Assembly (NCBI RefSeq): GCF_017876155.1
Contig: NZ_JAGINP010000006.1
Location: forward strand, 1-64,000
Reading direction: 5' to 3'
DNA length: 64,000 nucleotides
Source: Azospirillum rugosum
Lineage (GTDB): Bacteria; Pseudomonadota; Alphaproteobacteria; Azospirillales; Azospirillaceae
Shown: piece by piece, positions 51,039 through 58,578 of the stretch
How the letters are laid out: each line of letters begins with the position of its first letter
Position numbering within the stretch: the stretch's first letter is position 1
Program-made: the position numbers and the translations under genes
Notes under the pieces: generated by a model
What the model saw: only the letters and a program-made list of their open reading frames with translations
Database searches by the model: none
Told to the model about the DNA's origin: nothing

Positions 51039-52274
51039 CTAATCCGGCGGGTGTGCGCCAAAAGGCGCTTCATCATCGTCTGGGTGCTTTATTGTTTCCA
51101 TGGCGGAATAGATCGCGTTTCCAATAAGATTCGCGGCGGCGAGTGCGGGGTCGATGTCCACGTGAGCATAGCGGTTGGTAGTGCTCGCTTGTGTATGACC
51201 AAGAAGGCGGCCAACAACGGGAAGACTCATTCCTTGAGCCACGCCCACGCTGGCCGCTGTGTGCCTCAAGTCGTGCAATCGGACATCGGACAGTCCAGCG
51301 CGCTCACAAATGCGTTTCCATGGCTTGGCGAGGTTGATCAAGGGTTGGTCTTTTGATCTGCCCCGAATGATGTATGGGCTGTCCTTTGACGTGGGCAACG
51401 CTTGCACTTCCCGCAGCACGTTGATGGCCGGTTCGCTCAAGAACAGCGGCTTGCGACCGGTTTTGCTGTCGGGAAGTTGAATAATGCGGCTAGACCAGTT
51501 CACCCAGCTCCACTGCGCGGTCAGAATTTCACTGAGCCGTGCCCCGGTGAGCAATAGAAGCTGGATGGCGGCCACCATGTACGGCGTCTCCGTCTGTGCG
51601 GCGAGCCCCGCGCGAAGAGCATTGCCCAACCGAGCCAGTTCCTCGCTCGTCAGGTAACGTTCACGATGCTGCTCCGGGAATTTCCGCACATGGCGACACG
51701 GGTTGGTGTTATCGGGCCGCATGCCCCAGAGTTCGGCGAGATTAAACAGCTTTGAAAGGAGGGCCAGAGCGCGGTTTGCCTGGTAGGGGGTTTCGGCCAA
51801 ACGACGGTGCAAGCTGGCGACATCGTCTCGGCTTATCTCCCCCACCTTGCGCCTTGCGAGGATCGGCCCAATGATGCCCCGCCACTTTTGCAAGTCGTCG
51901 CGCTGTGAGGACAGCTTTTTCCGTGGGAGGTGCTCCGCTTCGTATCGCGTCCACAGGTCGGCCATGGTTGGGGCCGCCCGGGCGGTCAATCTGCTGGCTT
52001 GTGGGTCCTCGCCGCGAGCCACGGCGGCCAGCGCCTGCGTTGCCATCGCGCGCGCTTGGTCCGCTGTGATGACGCCGTGCGTCCCCAGGGTCAACCATCG
52101 CTGCTGCGCGTCGCGCCCACCCGCGCCTGCGCGGTACTTGACAACGTAGCGGCGTTGCCCAGTGGGGAGCACCTTCACCCCGAAGCCCGACAGTTGGTCG
52201 TCCCACAGGAACACCGGCTTCTCGGAGGGCGCCTCAGCCTCAACGGCGCGCTTGGTGATTCGGGTCGTCGCCAT
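51039..52274 (-). CDS. int: Tyrosine-type site-specific integrase
   Basis: A 411-aa P4-like phage integrase. The N-terminal arm-binding DUF4102-type domain is visible (LWDDQLSGFGVKVLPTG, then RWLTLGTHGVITADQARAMA), then a core-binding SAM-like domain (TMADLWTRYEAEHLP). The catalytic domain has Arg in LLLLTGARLSEIL, HDLRHTAAS with His and Arg, and LLGHTQASTTNRYAH with the nucleophilic Tyr. ATG 52274 is chosen. It lies 220 bp inside attR and reads away from it, the common layout for tRNA-targeting elements. It should catalyse integration at the 50-bp tRNA-Thr core. Confidence 0.95.
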   Translation of the reverse strand: MATTRITKRAVEAEAPSEKPVFLWDDQLSGFGVKVLPTGQRRYVVKYRAGAGGRDAQQRWLTLGTHGVITADQARAMATQALAAVARGEDPQASRLTARAAPTMADLWTRYEAEHLPRKKLSSQRDDLQKWRGIIGPILARRKVGEISRDDVASLHRRLAETPYQANRALALLSKLFNLAELWGMRPDNTNPCRHVRKFPEQHRERYLTSEELARLGNALRAGLAAQTETPYMVAAIQLLLLTGARLSEILTAQWSWVNWSSRIIQLPDSKTGRKPLFLSEPAINVLREVQALPTSKDSPYIIRGRSKDQPLINLAKPWKRICERAGLSDVRLHDLRHTAASVGVAQGMSLPVVGRLLGHTQASTTNRYAHVDIDPALAAANLIGNAIYSAMETIKHPDDDEAPFGAHPPD

Positions 52275-52330
52275 CGCGTCCTCGCAGCGGTGGTTGCCAG
52301 CATGGACACGGTACACCGCGACTCGGCGAG

Positions 52331-52354
52331 CAGCAACCACTTAGCAACCACCCA
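52331..52354 (+). promoter_or_regulatory. Candidate right integrase arm-type sites
   Basis: CAGCAACCAC (52331-52340) is followed directly by TTAGCAACCACCCA (52341-52354), the latter identical to 39994-40007 near attL. Sharing of AGCAACCAC units at both ends, next to the integrase start, suggests integrase arm sites. Confidence 0.45.
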
Positions 52355-52493
52355 CCCTCGGTGCAGATGGTAGGAGATCGTACCTCATCGCGGGCGTGTT
52401 CTAAACTGGAGAAAAAAACGTAGTGTTATCAATGTTGTATAGGGTAACGTAGGAGCTCATAGAACATCATAGGGTTACGCCTTTTTCTAAACT

Positions 52494-52543
52494 ACTGATT
52501 CGTAATCAGTAGGTCCGGGGTTCAAATCCCTGTTGCGGCACCA
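52494..52543 (+). repeat. attR: 50-bp direct repeat of the tRNA-Thr 3' end
   Basis: Identical to 39875-39924. It contains the anticodon stem-loop through CCA but no 5' half, so it is not a functional tRNA. It marks the right end of the element. Confidence 0.95.
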
Positions 52544-52550
52544 GTTTCTT

Positions 52551-52586
52551 AAAGGGCTTAGCGCTACCGCGCTAAGCCCTTGTTCG
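52551..52586 (+). terminator. Ancestral tRNA-Thr terminator stranded outside attR
   Basis: A perfect 13-bp stem AAGGGCTTAGCGC / GCGCTAAGCCCTT with loop TACC, 8 bp after the CCA of attR and followed by GTTCGTT. Before integration it would have closed the tRNA-Thr transcript. Confidence 0.85.
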
Positions 52587-52879
52587 TTCCAGGCAATATC
52601 CCAGGTAACGGTTCGCAGTTCCGCGTCTGAAGGCGGAAAGTGCGCTTGTGGCGGGCTGAACCCTTCTCCCCGCAGTGCGAAACGCATGTTGCCGCACTTG
52701 TTACGGTTGGCGGCATCGGCCCGCATCAAAATGCCGAACGGCTCATGCATGCACCTTCAGACAACCGTGCTTATGTGATATCGATTACCCAGCTACGGAT
52801 ACGCGTTGCGGCTCCCGACGTGACAATTATATCACGCTTTGTCCTCGGGTGAGCACGTCAAGAGCTTGGGTGAACTTGT
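52587..52879. other. Leader region upstream of avcD, possible ncRNA locus
   Basis: About 290 bp without a convincing gene between the stranded tRNA terminator and avcD. A minus-strand open frame here reads back through the tRNA remnant and is not credible. In known AvcID systems a non-coding RNA (AvcI) lies just upstream of avcD; this gap is the right place and large enough, but no specific RNA can be recognised by eye. Confidence 0.4.
52806..52836 (+). promoter_or_regulatory. Putative promoter with overlapping palindromic operator before avcD
   Basis: TTGCGG (52806-52811), 16 nt, TATATC (52828-52833) forms a possible promoter about 45 bp before the avcD start. The palindrome CGTGA-N8-TCACG (52819-52836) overlaps the -10 box, as a repressor operator would. 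Confidence 0.4.
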
Positions 52880-54574
52880 ATGTCGAACACTGCTGTCAAT
52901 CTCAACACCTCTCCAGTGTCCAGAAGCGTTGGAAATGCTCAATCACCCCAACAAACAATCAAAGAAGCGTCTTCGAACGAGTTGTTTTTCGCCCTAGTTG
53001 GACCTGCGGGTGCTGGTTGCAGTCGCGCAGCAGAGCGCCTGATGAAGGTGCTTGAAACTACAGCCATAGATGGAAATAGGTTTAAATTCTGCAGAATTAA
53101 GGCGAGCGATCTCATAACTGAGTGGGCGCAAAGAACCGGCAAGGCTCTTCCGAATGGTGACCGAAAGACCATCGACAGGGTTACAGCCTATCAAGACCTT
53201 GGCGACATGATGCGTCGTGAGATGGGAGAGGCGGCTATCGCACTTGAAGCTATTGCGGCTATTCGCGCCAAGCGGGCGGAGTTTATGGATACGAAAGTAA
53301 ACCCTTCGGAGCCCGTGACTCCTGATAACATGCCGAGGGCATACATTGTAGATTCACTCAAAAATCCGGCAGAAGTCCGTCTATTGCGGGAAGTTTACGG
53401 CGACGCGTTCATATTGGTTGGGGTTGTCTGCGAAGAGCGCGAAAGGGAAGAGCGCCTTCTGAACGCCTTCTATACCATTCCTGAACAAGCGACACAGGGC
53501 AAACACGCTCGCGATATGGTGCGCAAGTTAATGTCCAGAGATGCAGGCGAAAACCAGGGTGATCATGGACAGCATGTGACTGACACTTTTCATGAATCGG
53601 ACTACTTCATAGATAACTCTGAAGATGACAAGAAGAATGAAAAGCCATTCCTAAATGAAGAGTTTGGTCGCTTGATCGAGGTTATCACGCATTCCGAAGT
53701 CAAGCGCCCTCGCATAGAGGAAACGGCTATGCACATGGCCTATTCCGCACAGCTACGCAGCTATTGTCTTTCGAGGCAAGTAGGTGCTTGTCTTATTGAT
53801 AGCTCTGGAAACATTCTTGCGACGGGTACGAACGAAGTTCCTCGTGCCGGCGGTGGTGTATACGGCGAACGACATGATCATGATGATAACCGGTGTTACT
53901 TTGCCGATTTTGGCGGATGCAGTAACAATCGTGTTCAGAATGCCATAATTGAGGAGGTTATTGAGGCGGCAACCGGCAAGACACGTGAAACGGATGTGGC
54001 CGGCGTCGATGCTCTAACGAAAAAACTACGTAGCACTGCTCTCGGCGGGCTTATCGAATTTAGCCGTGCAGTTCATGCTGAGATGGATGCTATACTCTCA
54101 GCCGCCCGTACTGGCGCATCCCTCGTTGGAAGCAGACTTTTTGTAACTACGTTCCCCTGTCATTACTGCGCGCGGCATATCGTGACGGCCGGCGTTTCCG
54201 AGGTCCATTACATTGAGCCATATCCGAAAAGCAGGGCCTTGGATCTGCATAAAGATTCTATCACTACTGAGACGTCTGGATGGATGTCTCCAGAAGAATT
54301 TGACTCACCTAGAATTGCCAAGTTCCAAAATGAACGGGCTACAGAACAGGGTAGGCAGTCTGTGGAAAGTGAGCCTGGCAATAAGGGAAAGGTGCTATTC
54401 CGACCATTCATTGGCGTTGCGCCGAGATTGTATCAGCGTGTGTTCTTGAAAGACCGACCTTACAAGGACAAGGTTACTGGAAAGTTTGGCATCGGGAGCC
54501 CAAAAGGTTCAAATCCTTGGCAACTCCATAGGGTTAGCTATGCAGATCTAGAGGTCCGGCTTGTTGACCAATAA
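52880..54574 (+). CDS. avcD: AvcD-type anti-phage dCTP/dCMP deaminase
   Basis: A 564-aa two-domain protein. The N-terminal P-loop-like domain opens FFALVGPAGAGCSRAAERL; the Walker lysine position is Cys, so nucleotide binding may be atypical. FILVGVVCEEREREERL lies near the end of this domain. The C-terminal cytidine-deaminase fold has GACLIDSSGNILATGTNEVP, the zinc motif VHAEMDA (His-399, Glu-401) and FPCHYCARHI (Cys-427, Cys-430). This architecture is that of AvcD-like deaminases, which deplete dCTP/dCMP during phage infection. GC is far below the chromosome. It is followed 19 bp later by a small partner gene. Confidence 0.88.
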   Translation: MSNTAVNLNTSPVSRSVGNAQSPQQTIKEASSNELFFALVGPAGAGCSRAAERLMKVLETTAIDGNRFKFCRIKASDLITEWAQRTGKALPNGDRKTIDRVTAYQDLGDMMRREMGEAAIALEAIAAIRAKRAEFMDTKVNPSEPVTPDNMPRAYIVDSLKNPAEVRLLREVYGDAFILVGVVCEEREREERLLNAFYTIPEQATQGKHARDMVRKLMSRDAGENQGDHGQHVTDTFHESDYFIDNSEDDKKNEKPFLNEEFGRLIEVITHSEVKRPRIEETAMHMAYSAQLRSYCLSRQVGACLIDSSGNILATGTNEVPRAGGGVYGERHDHDDNRCYFADFGGCSNNRVQNAIIEEVIEAATGKTRETDVAGVDALTKKLRSTALGGLIEFSRAVHAEMDAILSAARTGASLVGSRLFVTTFPCHYCARHIVTAGVSEVHYIEPYPKSRALDLHKDSITTETSGWMSPEEFDSPRIAKFQNERATEQGRQSVESEPGNKGKVLFRPFIGVAPRLYQRVFLKDRPYKDKVTGKFGIGSPKGSNPWQLHRVSYADLEVRLVDQ

Positions 54575-54593
54575 AATTAGCTGGGACATTAAC

Positions 54594-55151
54594 ATGGCTT
54601 CACAGCCCAACGATGGCAAGGTTGTTCCCTTCGTACGGAACAGGAATGTTCCGGACGAGGAGCAAGCTCGCGAGACGAAGCCAAAAAGTAATAAGCGAGC
54701 CCCAAAGCAACTTGAGCTGAAACTCGACCGAGAAAGGGAGGTTGTTTTTTTAGGGACAAACTCGATCACGAACCCTGTTTTTCTGCGGACCATTGTGGAT
54801 CTACAAGCTAAGTTTGTATTTGATGTCCGATATGTGGCTAGGTTTGATTTTTCGGGACGTCCATCAAGAGTTGCTTACAACGCACTCTTAGAGAACTGCG
54901 GAAGGTATTTTCCGGTACCTTTTGCCTTTCACAGCAGCATTGACACGCCAGAGCTCGGAGCCAAACTTACTGAGCTCGGAGAAGATATTGTTCGACGGAT
55001 GAAGGATATCAACACCGGGATCAATGGGCCGATACTTCTTCTTGTAGACGAAGCGCGGCACGGTCGACTGTCGGGTCAGGTCGTTGCATCTGTGCTAACC
55101 AGCGAGACTGGTCGAGACTGGTTCTCTAGTGATGCGATGAGTGAGCGCTGA
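54594..55151 (+). CDS. Uncharacterised partner of the dCTP deaminase, faintly DUF488-like
   Basis: A 185-aa soluble protein I do not recognise with confidence. Residues 1-40 are polar and Lys/Arg-rich. The folded part has VVFLGTNSITNPVFLRTIVD, then FVFDVRYVARFDF, YFPVPFAFHSS and a final GPILLLVDEARHGRLSG. The order strand, DVR motif, conserved aromatic loop, C-terminal strand-helix recalls DUF488 proteins, but the usual Cys-His-Arg near the C-terminus is absent. It starts at ATG 54594; a TTG at 54561 overlapping the avcD end is possible. Shared low GC and a common terminator indicate one operon with avcD. Confidence 0.7.
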   Translation: MASQPNDGKVVPFVRNRNVPDEEQARETKPKSNKRAPKQLELKLDREREVVFLGTNSITNPVFLRTIVDLQAKFVFDVRYVARFDFSGRPSRVAYNALLENCGRYFPVPFAFHSSIDTPELGAKLTELGEDIVRRMKDINTGINGPILLLVDEARHGRLSGQVVASVLTSETGRDWFSSDAMSER

Positions 55152-55161
55152 GCAACAAATC

Positions 55162-55203
55162 TCAGAAGGTGGGGATTGGACAAATTCCCCCTTCTGAATT
55201 TCC
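55162..55203 (+). terminator. Terminator-like hairpin after the avcD operon
   Basis: TCAGAAGGTGGGGATT pairs imperfectly (one bulge) with AATTCCCCCTTCTGA, 10 bp after the second gene's stop, followed by ATTTCC. Confidence 0.6.
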
Positions 55204-55304
55204 TTGCAGGTCGGGTGGGCAAAGTTCAAATGCCAGATGATCGTGCCTTTCCCGCCTTTAGATGAACTAATACCGTTACTATGTAGCGTTTTGCGGCACA
55301 AGGC

Positions 55305-55346
55305 GATGGTCGCCGCGCTGCAACCCTCATCAGCGCGGCGACCATC
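55305..55346. repeat. Perfect 16-bp inverted repeat with 10-nt loop
   Basis: GATGGTCGCCGCGCTG (55305-55320) and CAGCGCGGCGACCATC (55331-55346) pair perfectly around CAACCCTCAT. It lies between the convergent avcD operon and the dienelactone hydrolase gene, 28 bp beyond the latter's stop. No U-tract follows on either strand, so whether it terminates transcription is uncertain. It marks the return to chromosomal GC content. Confidence 0.8.
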
Positions 55347-55374
55347 CTATCGTGTCCTTCCCGTCCCCGCCCCC

Positions 55375-56064
55375 TCAGAACACCGCGCGCAACAAACCCA
55401 GCGTCCGTTGCTTCGCCAGCGCGGCGCTCTCGGCGTCGTAGCTCGCGCGTTCGTCGCAGTTGAAGCCGTGGCCGGCGGGGTAGAGGTGGACCATCACGCT
55501 CGGGTGGCGGTCGCGGACGCTGTCGGCGACGGTCAGGGGGATGGCGTGGTCCTTTTCGCCGAAATGCAGCAGGGTCGGGGCGCGGGGGGCCTCGTCCAGG
55601 CGGTTGGCGATGCCGCCGCCGTAATAGCCGATGGCCGCGCGCACCACCAAGCGCTGCGCCGCGGCCCAGGCGACCGTGCCGCCCCAGCAGTAGCCGACGA
55701 TGGCCGCCGCCCCGTCGCCGCCCAGATGGGCCAGGCCCGCGGCGACGTCCTTCAGCGCGTCGTCGATGGTCACCTTGCCCATGATCTCGCGGCCGCGCTG
55801 GATGCCGGCGTCGTCGTAGGCCAGTTCCACGTCGCGCTCCGCACGGTCGAACAGGGCGGGGGCGAGCGCCCGGTAGCCCTCGGCGGCAAAGTCCTCGCAG
55901 ACGTTGCGGATGTGGTTGTTCACGCCGAAAATCTCCTGGATCACCAGGATCTGGCCCTTCTCGGCGCCGGCCGGCCGCGCCTCGTAGCCGCGGAAGCGGT
56001 GGCCGTCGGACGCCGTCAGGTCCAGCCAGTTGCCCTGTTGTTTGCCGCCCTTCTGAGTGCTCAT
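55375..56064 (-). CDS. Dienelactone hydrolase family protein
   Basis: A 229-aa alpha/beta hydrolase. The Cys nucleophile elbow GYCWGGT is near residue 118, with the acid in HFGEKDHAIP and the His in YPAGHGFNCDER, completing the Cys-Asp-His triad of dienelactone hydrolases. IQEIFGVNNHIRNVCEDFAAEGY is the typical N-terminal segment with Glu-Ile-Phe. It hydrolyses lactone or ester bonds; the natural substrate is unknown. ATG 56064 is used; sequence further upstream is the msrB promoter side and the frame there is not family-like. Confidence 0.92.
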   Translation of the reverse strand: MSTQKGGKQQGNWLDLTASDGHRFRGYEARPAGAEKGQILVIQEIFGVNNHIRNVCEDFAAEGYRALAPALFDRAERDVELAYDDAGIQRGREIMGKVTIDDALKDVAAGLAHLGGDGAAAIVGYCWGGTVAWAAAQRLVVRAAIGYYGGGIANRLDEAPRAPTLLHFGEKDHAIPLTVADSVRDRHPSVMVHLYPAGHGFNCDERASYDAESAALAKQRTLGLLRAVF

Positions 56065-56180
56065 GGGGGTGTCTCTCCCTTCATTCGATTTGCGCATTGA
56101 AGATAGCGAAGGAACGCCGGGTGTCATCGGCGGCGGGGGCGCCAATATGTAAGGGCCGCCATGCCGAGAGGGCCCGCCCC

Positions 56181-56684
56181 ATGACGACTCCATCCGAAAC
56201 CCCGCACGCCTCCCCGCAGACGTCCCCGGCCGGCTTCGACCTGACGCCGCCCACGGCCGAGCAGCGCCGAACGCTGGAAGCCCGCCTGTCCGGCGAGGAG
56301 CGCCGCGTGCTGCTGAGCCACGGGACCGAGGCGCCGCATTGCGGGACGCTGCTCCACAACAAGACTCCGGGCACCTACTGCTGCCAGCTCTGCGGCCTGC
56401 CGCTGTTCCAGGCCGGCACCAAGTTCGAGTCCGGCACCGGCTGGCCGAGCTTCACCGCCCCCTTCGACACCGCGCATGTGAAGCTGTTGCAGGACAACAG
56501 CTACGGCATGGTGCGCGTGGAGACGCTGTGCGCCCGCTGCGGCAGCCACCAGGGCCACGTCTTCCCCGACGGACCGCCGCCGACCGGCGTGCGCTTCTGC
56601 ATCAACTCCGTGGCCCTGCGCTTCGAGCCGGAGGGCGCTGCCCTGGCCAGGTCGGTGCAGGACTACATCGACAGCATCGGATGA
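56181..56684 (+). CDS. msrB: Peptide-methionine (R)-S-oxide reductase
   Basis: A 167-aa MsrB, which reduces methionine-R-sulfoxide in oxidised proteins. The zinc CxxC pairs are CQLC and CARC; FESGTGWPSFTAPF is the family core and the catalytic Cys is in GVRFCINSVALRF near the C-terminus. The sequence begins at ATG 56181; about 25 residues precede the conserved domain. Seven bases separate it from the next gene, so they probably form an operon. Confidence 0.95.
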   Translation: MTTPSETPHASPQTSPAGFDLTPPTAEQRRTLEARLSGEERRVLLSHGTEAPHCGTLLHNKTPGTYCCQLCGLPLFQAGTKFESGTGWPSFTAPFDTAHVKLLQDNSYGMVRVETLCARCGSHQGHVFPDGPPPTGVRFCINSVALRFEPEGAALARSVQDYIDSIG

Positions 56685-56690
56685 TTCCCC

Positions 56691-57710
56691 ATGGCCGCTG
56701 ACCACGCCATTCCCTTTTCCGTTCTGGACTTGGCGCACGTCCCGCAGGGGAGCACCCCGGCGGACGCGCTGCGCAACACGCTCGACCTCGCCCGCCACGC
56801 GGAGCGCTGGAAGTACAACCGTTACTGGCTGGCCGAACACCACAACATGGTCGGCATCGCCAGCGCCGCGACCTCCGTCGTCATCGGCCATGTGGCGGCG
56901 GGCACCAGCACGATCCGCGTCGGGTCGGGCGGCATCATGCTGCCGAACCACTCCCCCCTGGTGATCGCGGAGCAGTTCGGAACGCTGGAAACGCTGTTCC
57001 CCGGCCGCATCGACCTGGGCCTGGGCCGCGCGCCCGGCACCGACCAGATGACGCTGCGCGCGCTGCGCCGCGACCCGGAGGCGGCGGAGAACTTCCCCCG
57101 CGACGTGCTGGAGCTGCAGGCCCTGCTGGGCCCGGTGCAGCCCGGCCAGCGGGTGCGCGCGGTCCCCGGTGCCGGCACCAACGTGCCGTTGTGGATCCTT
57201 GGGTCCAGCCTGTTCGGCGCGCAGCTCGCCGCCGCCTTCGGCCTGCCCTACGCCTTCGCCTCGCACTTCGCGCCGGACGCGCTGATGCAGGCGCTGGAGG
57301 TCTACCGGGCCGGCTTCCAGCCGTCGGAACAGCTCGACCGGCCTTACGCCATGGTCGGGGTGAACGTCGTCGCGGCCGACACGGACGCGGAGGCCAAGCG
57401 CCTCTTCACCTCCCCGCAGCAGAGCTTCGCCAACCTCGTCCGCGGCACGCGCGGCCTGCTGCCGCCGCCCATCGACGACATCGAGAGCTATTGGTCACCG
57501 ATGGAGAAGGCGCAGGCGTCCAACATGCTGTCCTGTTCCTTCGTCGGGTCGGCCGACACGGTCCGCCAGGGGCTGGAGGCGTTCCTGGAGCGCACCGGCG
57601 CCGACGAGCTGATGGTCGCCTCGGCCATTTACGATCACGGGGCGCGCCTGCGCTCCTACGAGATCCTGGCCGACGTGCACGCGGCGATGGCGGCCGGCCG
57701 GGGCGGGTGA
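56691..57710 (+). CDS. LLM class (luciferase-like) flavin-dependent oxidoreductase
   Basis: A 339-aa TIM-barrel FMN enzyme. The N-terminal [12 protein letters not shown] segment, [44 protein letters not shown] and [13 protein letters not shown] are those of the MsnO8/YhbW-like LLM group. The electron donor would be a reduced flavin; the substrate is unknown. It starts 7 bp after msrB. Confidence 0.93.
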   Translation: MAADHAIPFSVLDLAHVPQGSTPADALRNTLDLARHAERWKYNRYWLAEHHNMVGIASAATSVVIGHVAAGTSTIRVGSGGIMLPNHSPLVIAEQFGTLETLFPGRIDLGLGRAPGTDQMTLRALRRDPEAAENFPRDVLELQALLGPVQPGQRVRAVPGAGTNVPLWILGSSLFGAQLAAAFGLPYAFASHFAPDALMQALEVYRAGFQPSEQLDRPYAMVGVNVVAADTDAEAKRLFTSPQQSFANLVRGTRGLLPPPIDDIESYWSPMEKAQASNMLSCSFVGSADTVRQGLEAFLERTGADELMVASAIYDHGARLRSYEILADVHAAMAAGRGG

Positions 57711-57844
57711 GGCGGCCGGAGCCATCCCAAATTGAGGGAGTTGTGCGGCGCAACGGCGCAGCGCGCCTCGCGGACTGCGCCCTGGACCGGGCGCGGATCC
57801 GGTCCTATGGTGGCGTGACCCGGTTCGTAGGGAAGGAGGGGAAC

Positions 57845-58027
57845 ATGTCGGACTATTCCCACGCCGGCCTCAACACCAGCAGGGTCAACGTCACGCTCGA
57901 ACTGCCGCTCGACGTCTACAAGAGACTGGAAAGGCGCGCCCGTTACATGAGCATGACCGTCGATGCCCTTGTGAAGAGCATTCTGGCGCAGCAGCTTTAC
58001 GACACAAGTCTGCGCAATATGGACTAG
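57845..58027 (+). CDS. Small ribbon-helix-helix-like protein
   Basis: A 60-aa protein. [21 protein letters not shown] then [14 protein letters not shown] gives one strand followed by two helices, the pattern of an Arc/MetJ-type DNA-binding fold. A strong ribosome site GGAAGGAGGGG sits just before ATG 57845. No adjacent toxin gene is evident, so it is more likely a stand-alone regulator than an antitoxin. Confidence 0.75.
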   Translation: MSDYSHAGLNTSRVNVTLELPLDVYKRLERRARYMSMTVDALVKSILAQQLYDTSLRNMD

Positions 58028-58165
58028 CCCGAAGTCCTTATCCTTGACGATGCCGAATGGTCGCCGGCCGCCTGTGCCGTGATGGCCGCGCTTGATCCGC
58101 ATCAATGCTCGGACGTCCGTCTTCCGGCAATCCTTCGTCCATCAACGGAAAAGGACGGTGCCGCC

Positions 58166-58408
58166 ATGACGACCGATCCCCGCAAGGACTCCCGCGCCGC
58201 AGAGGCGTGGCTGCAACAGCTTCATGAATTTGTCGATGCGCTGAACGTCGCCTTTCTGCTGGCGGCCTTTCTCTTCGCCGTCCTGTCGCTCGTCTGGGCG
58301 GTGCACGACCGCAGCGTGGCGGAACTGGTCTGCGCCTTCGGGCTGTTCCTGTGCGGGGCCGGCCTGCTGACCGGCTTCATCGAAAAGGTGGACGGCACCA
58401 CGGAGTGA
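58166..58408 (+). CDS. Small membrane protein, unknown function
   Basis: An 80-aa protein with two predicted membrane helices (about residues 28-47 and 54-72) after a polar N-terminus. ATG 58166 is preceded by AAGGACGG; an open frame upstream lacks a ribosome site. No family recognised. It lies between the RHH-like gene and the tss fragment but shows no sign of being part of the secretion system. Confidence 0.65.
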   Translation: MTTDPRKDSRAAEAWLQQLHEFVDALNVAFLLAAFLFAVLSLVWAVHDRSVAELVCAFGLFLCGAGLLTGFIEKVDGTTE

Positions 58409-58578
58409 GGGGTCCCGTTCGGCCGTCCGCGTCGTTTGGACGCGCGCCGATTCGGGCGGTTTTCGGGTCACACCGGCAAACCTTGTCAATGCGCATAAAA
58501 CCCTACGATTTCTTCCCGCGCGCGGGCCTGCTATACCTCCTTTAGGGACGGATCATTCTTAAGGGCGGCGGCACGGGT

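Noticed and set aside
52487..52750. Minus-strand frame covering the attR tRNA fragment
   Set aside because: Its end is the well-known false translation of a tRNA 3' half (RDLNPGPTDYE). Not a gene.
55200..55235. GCAGGTCGGGTGGGCAAAGTTCAAATGCC resemblance to a tRNA T arm, considered as a second att site right of avcD
   Set aside because: Only scattered matches to the 50-bp core and no stem pairing. It cannot support a second attachment site.
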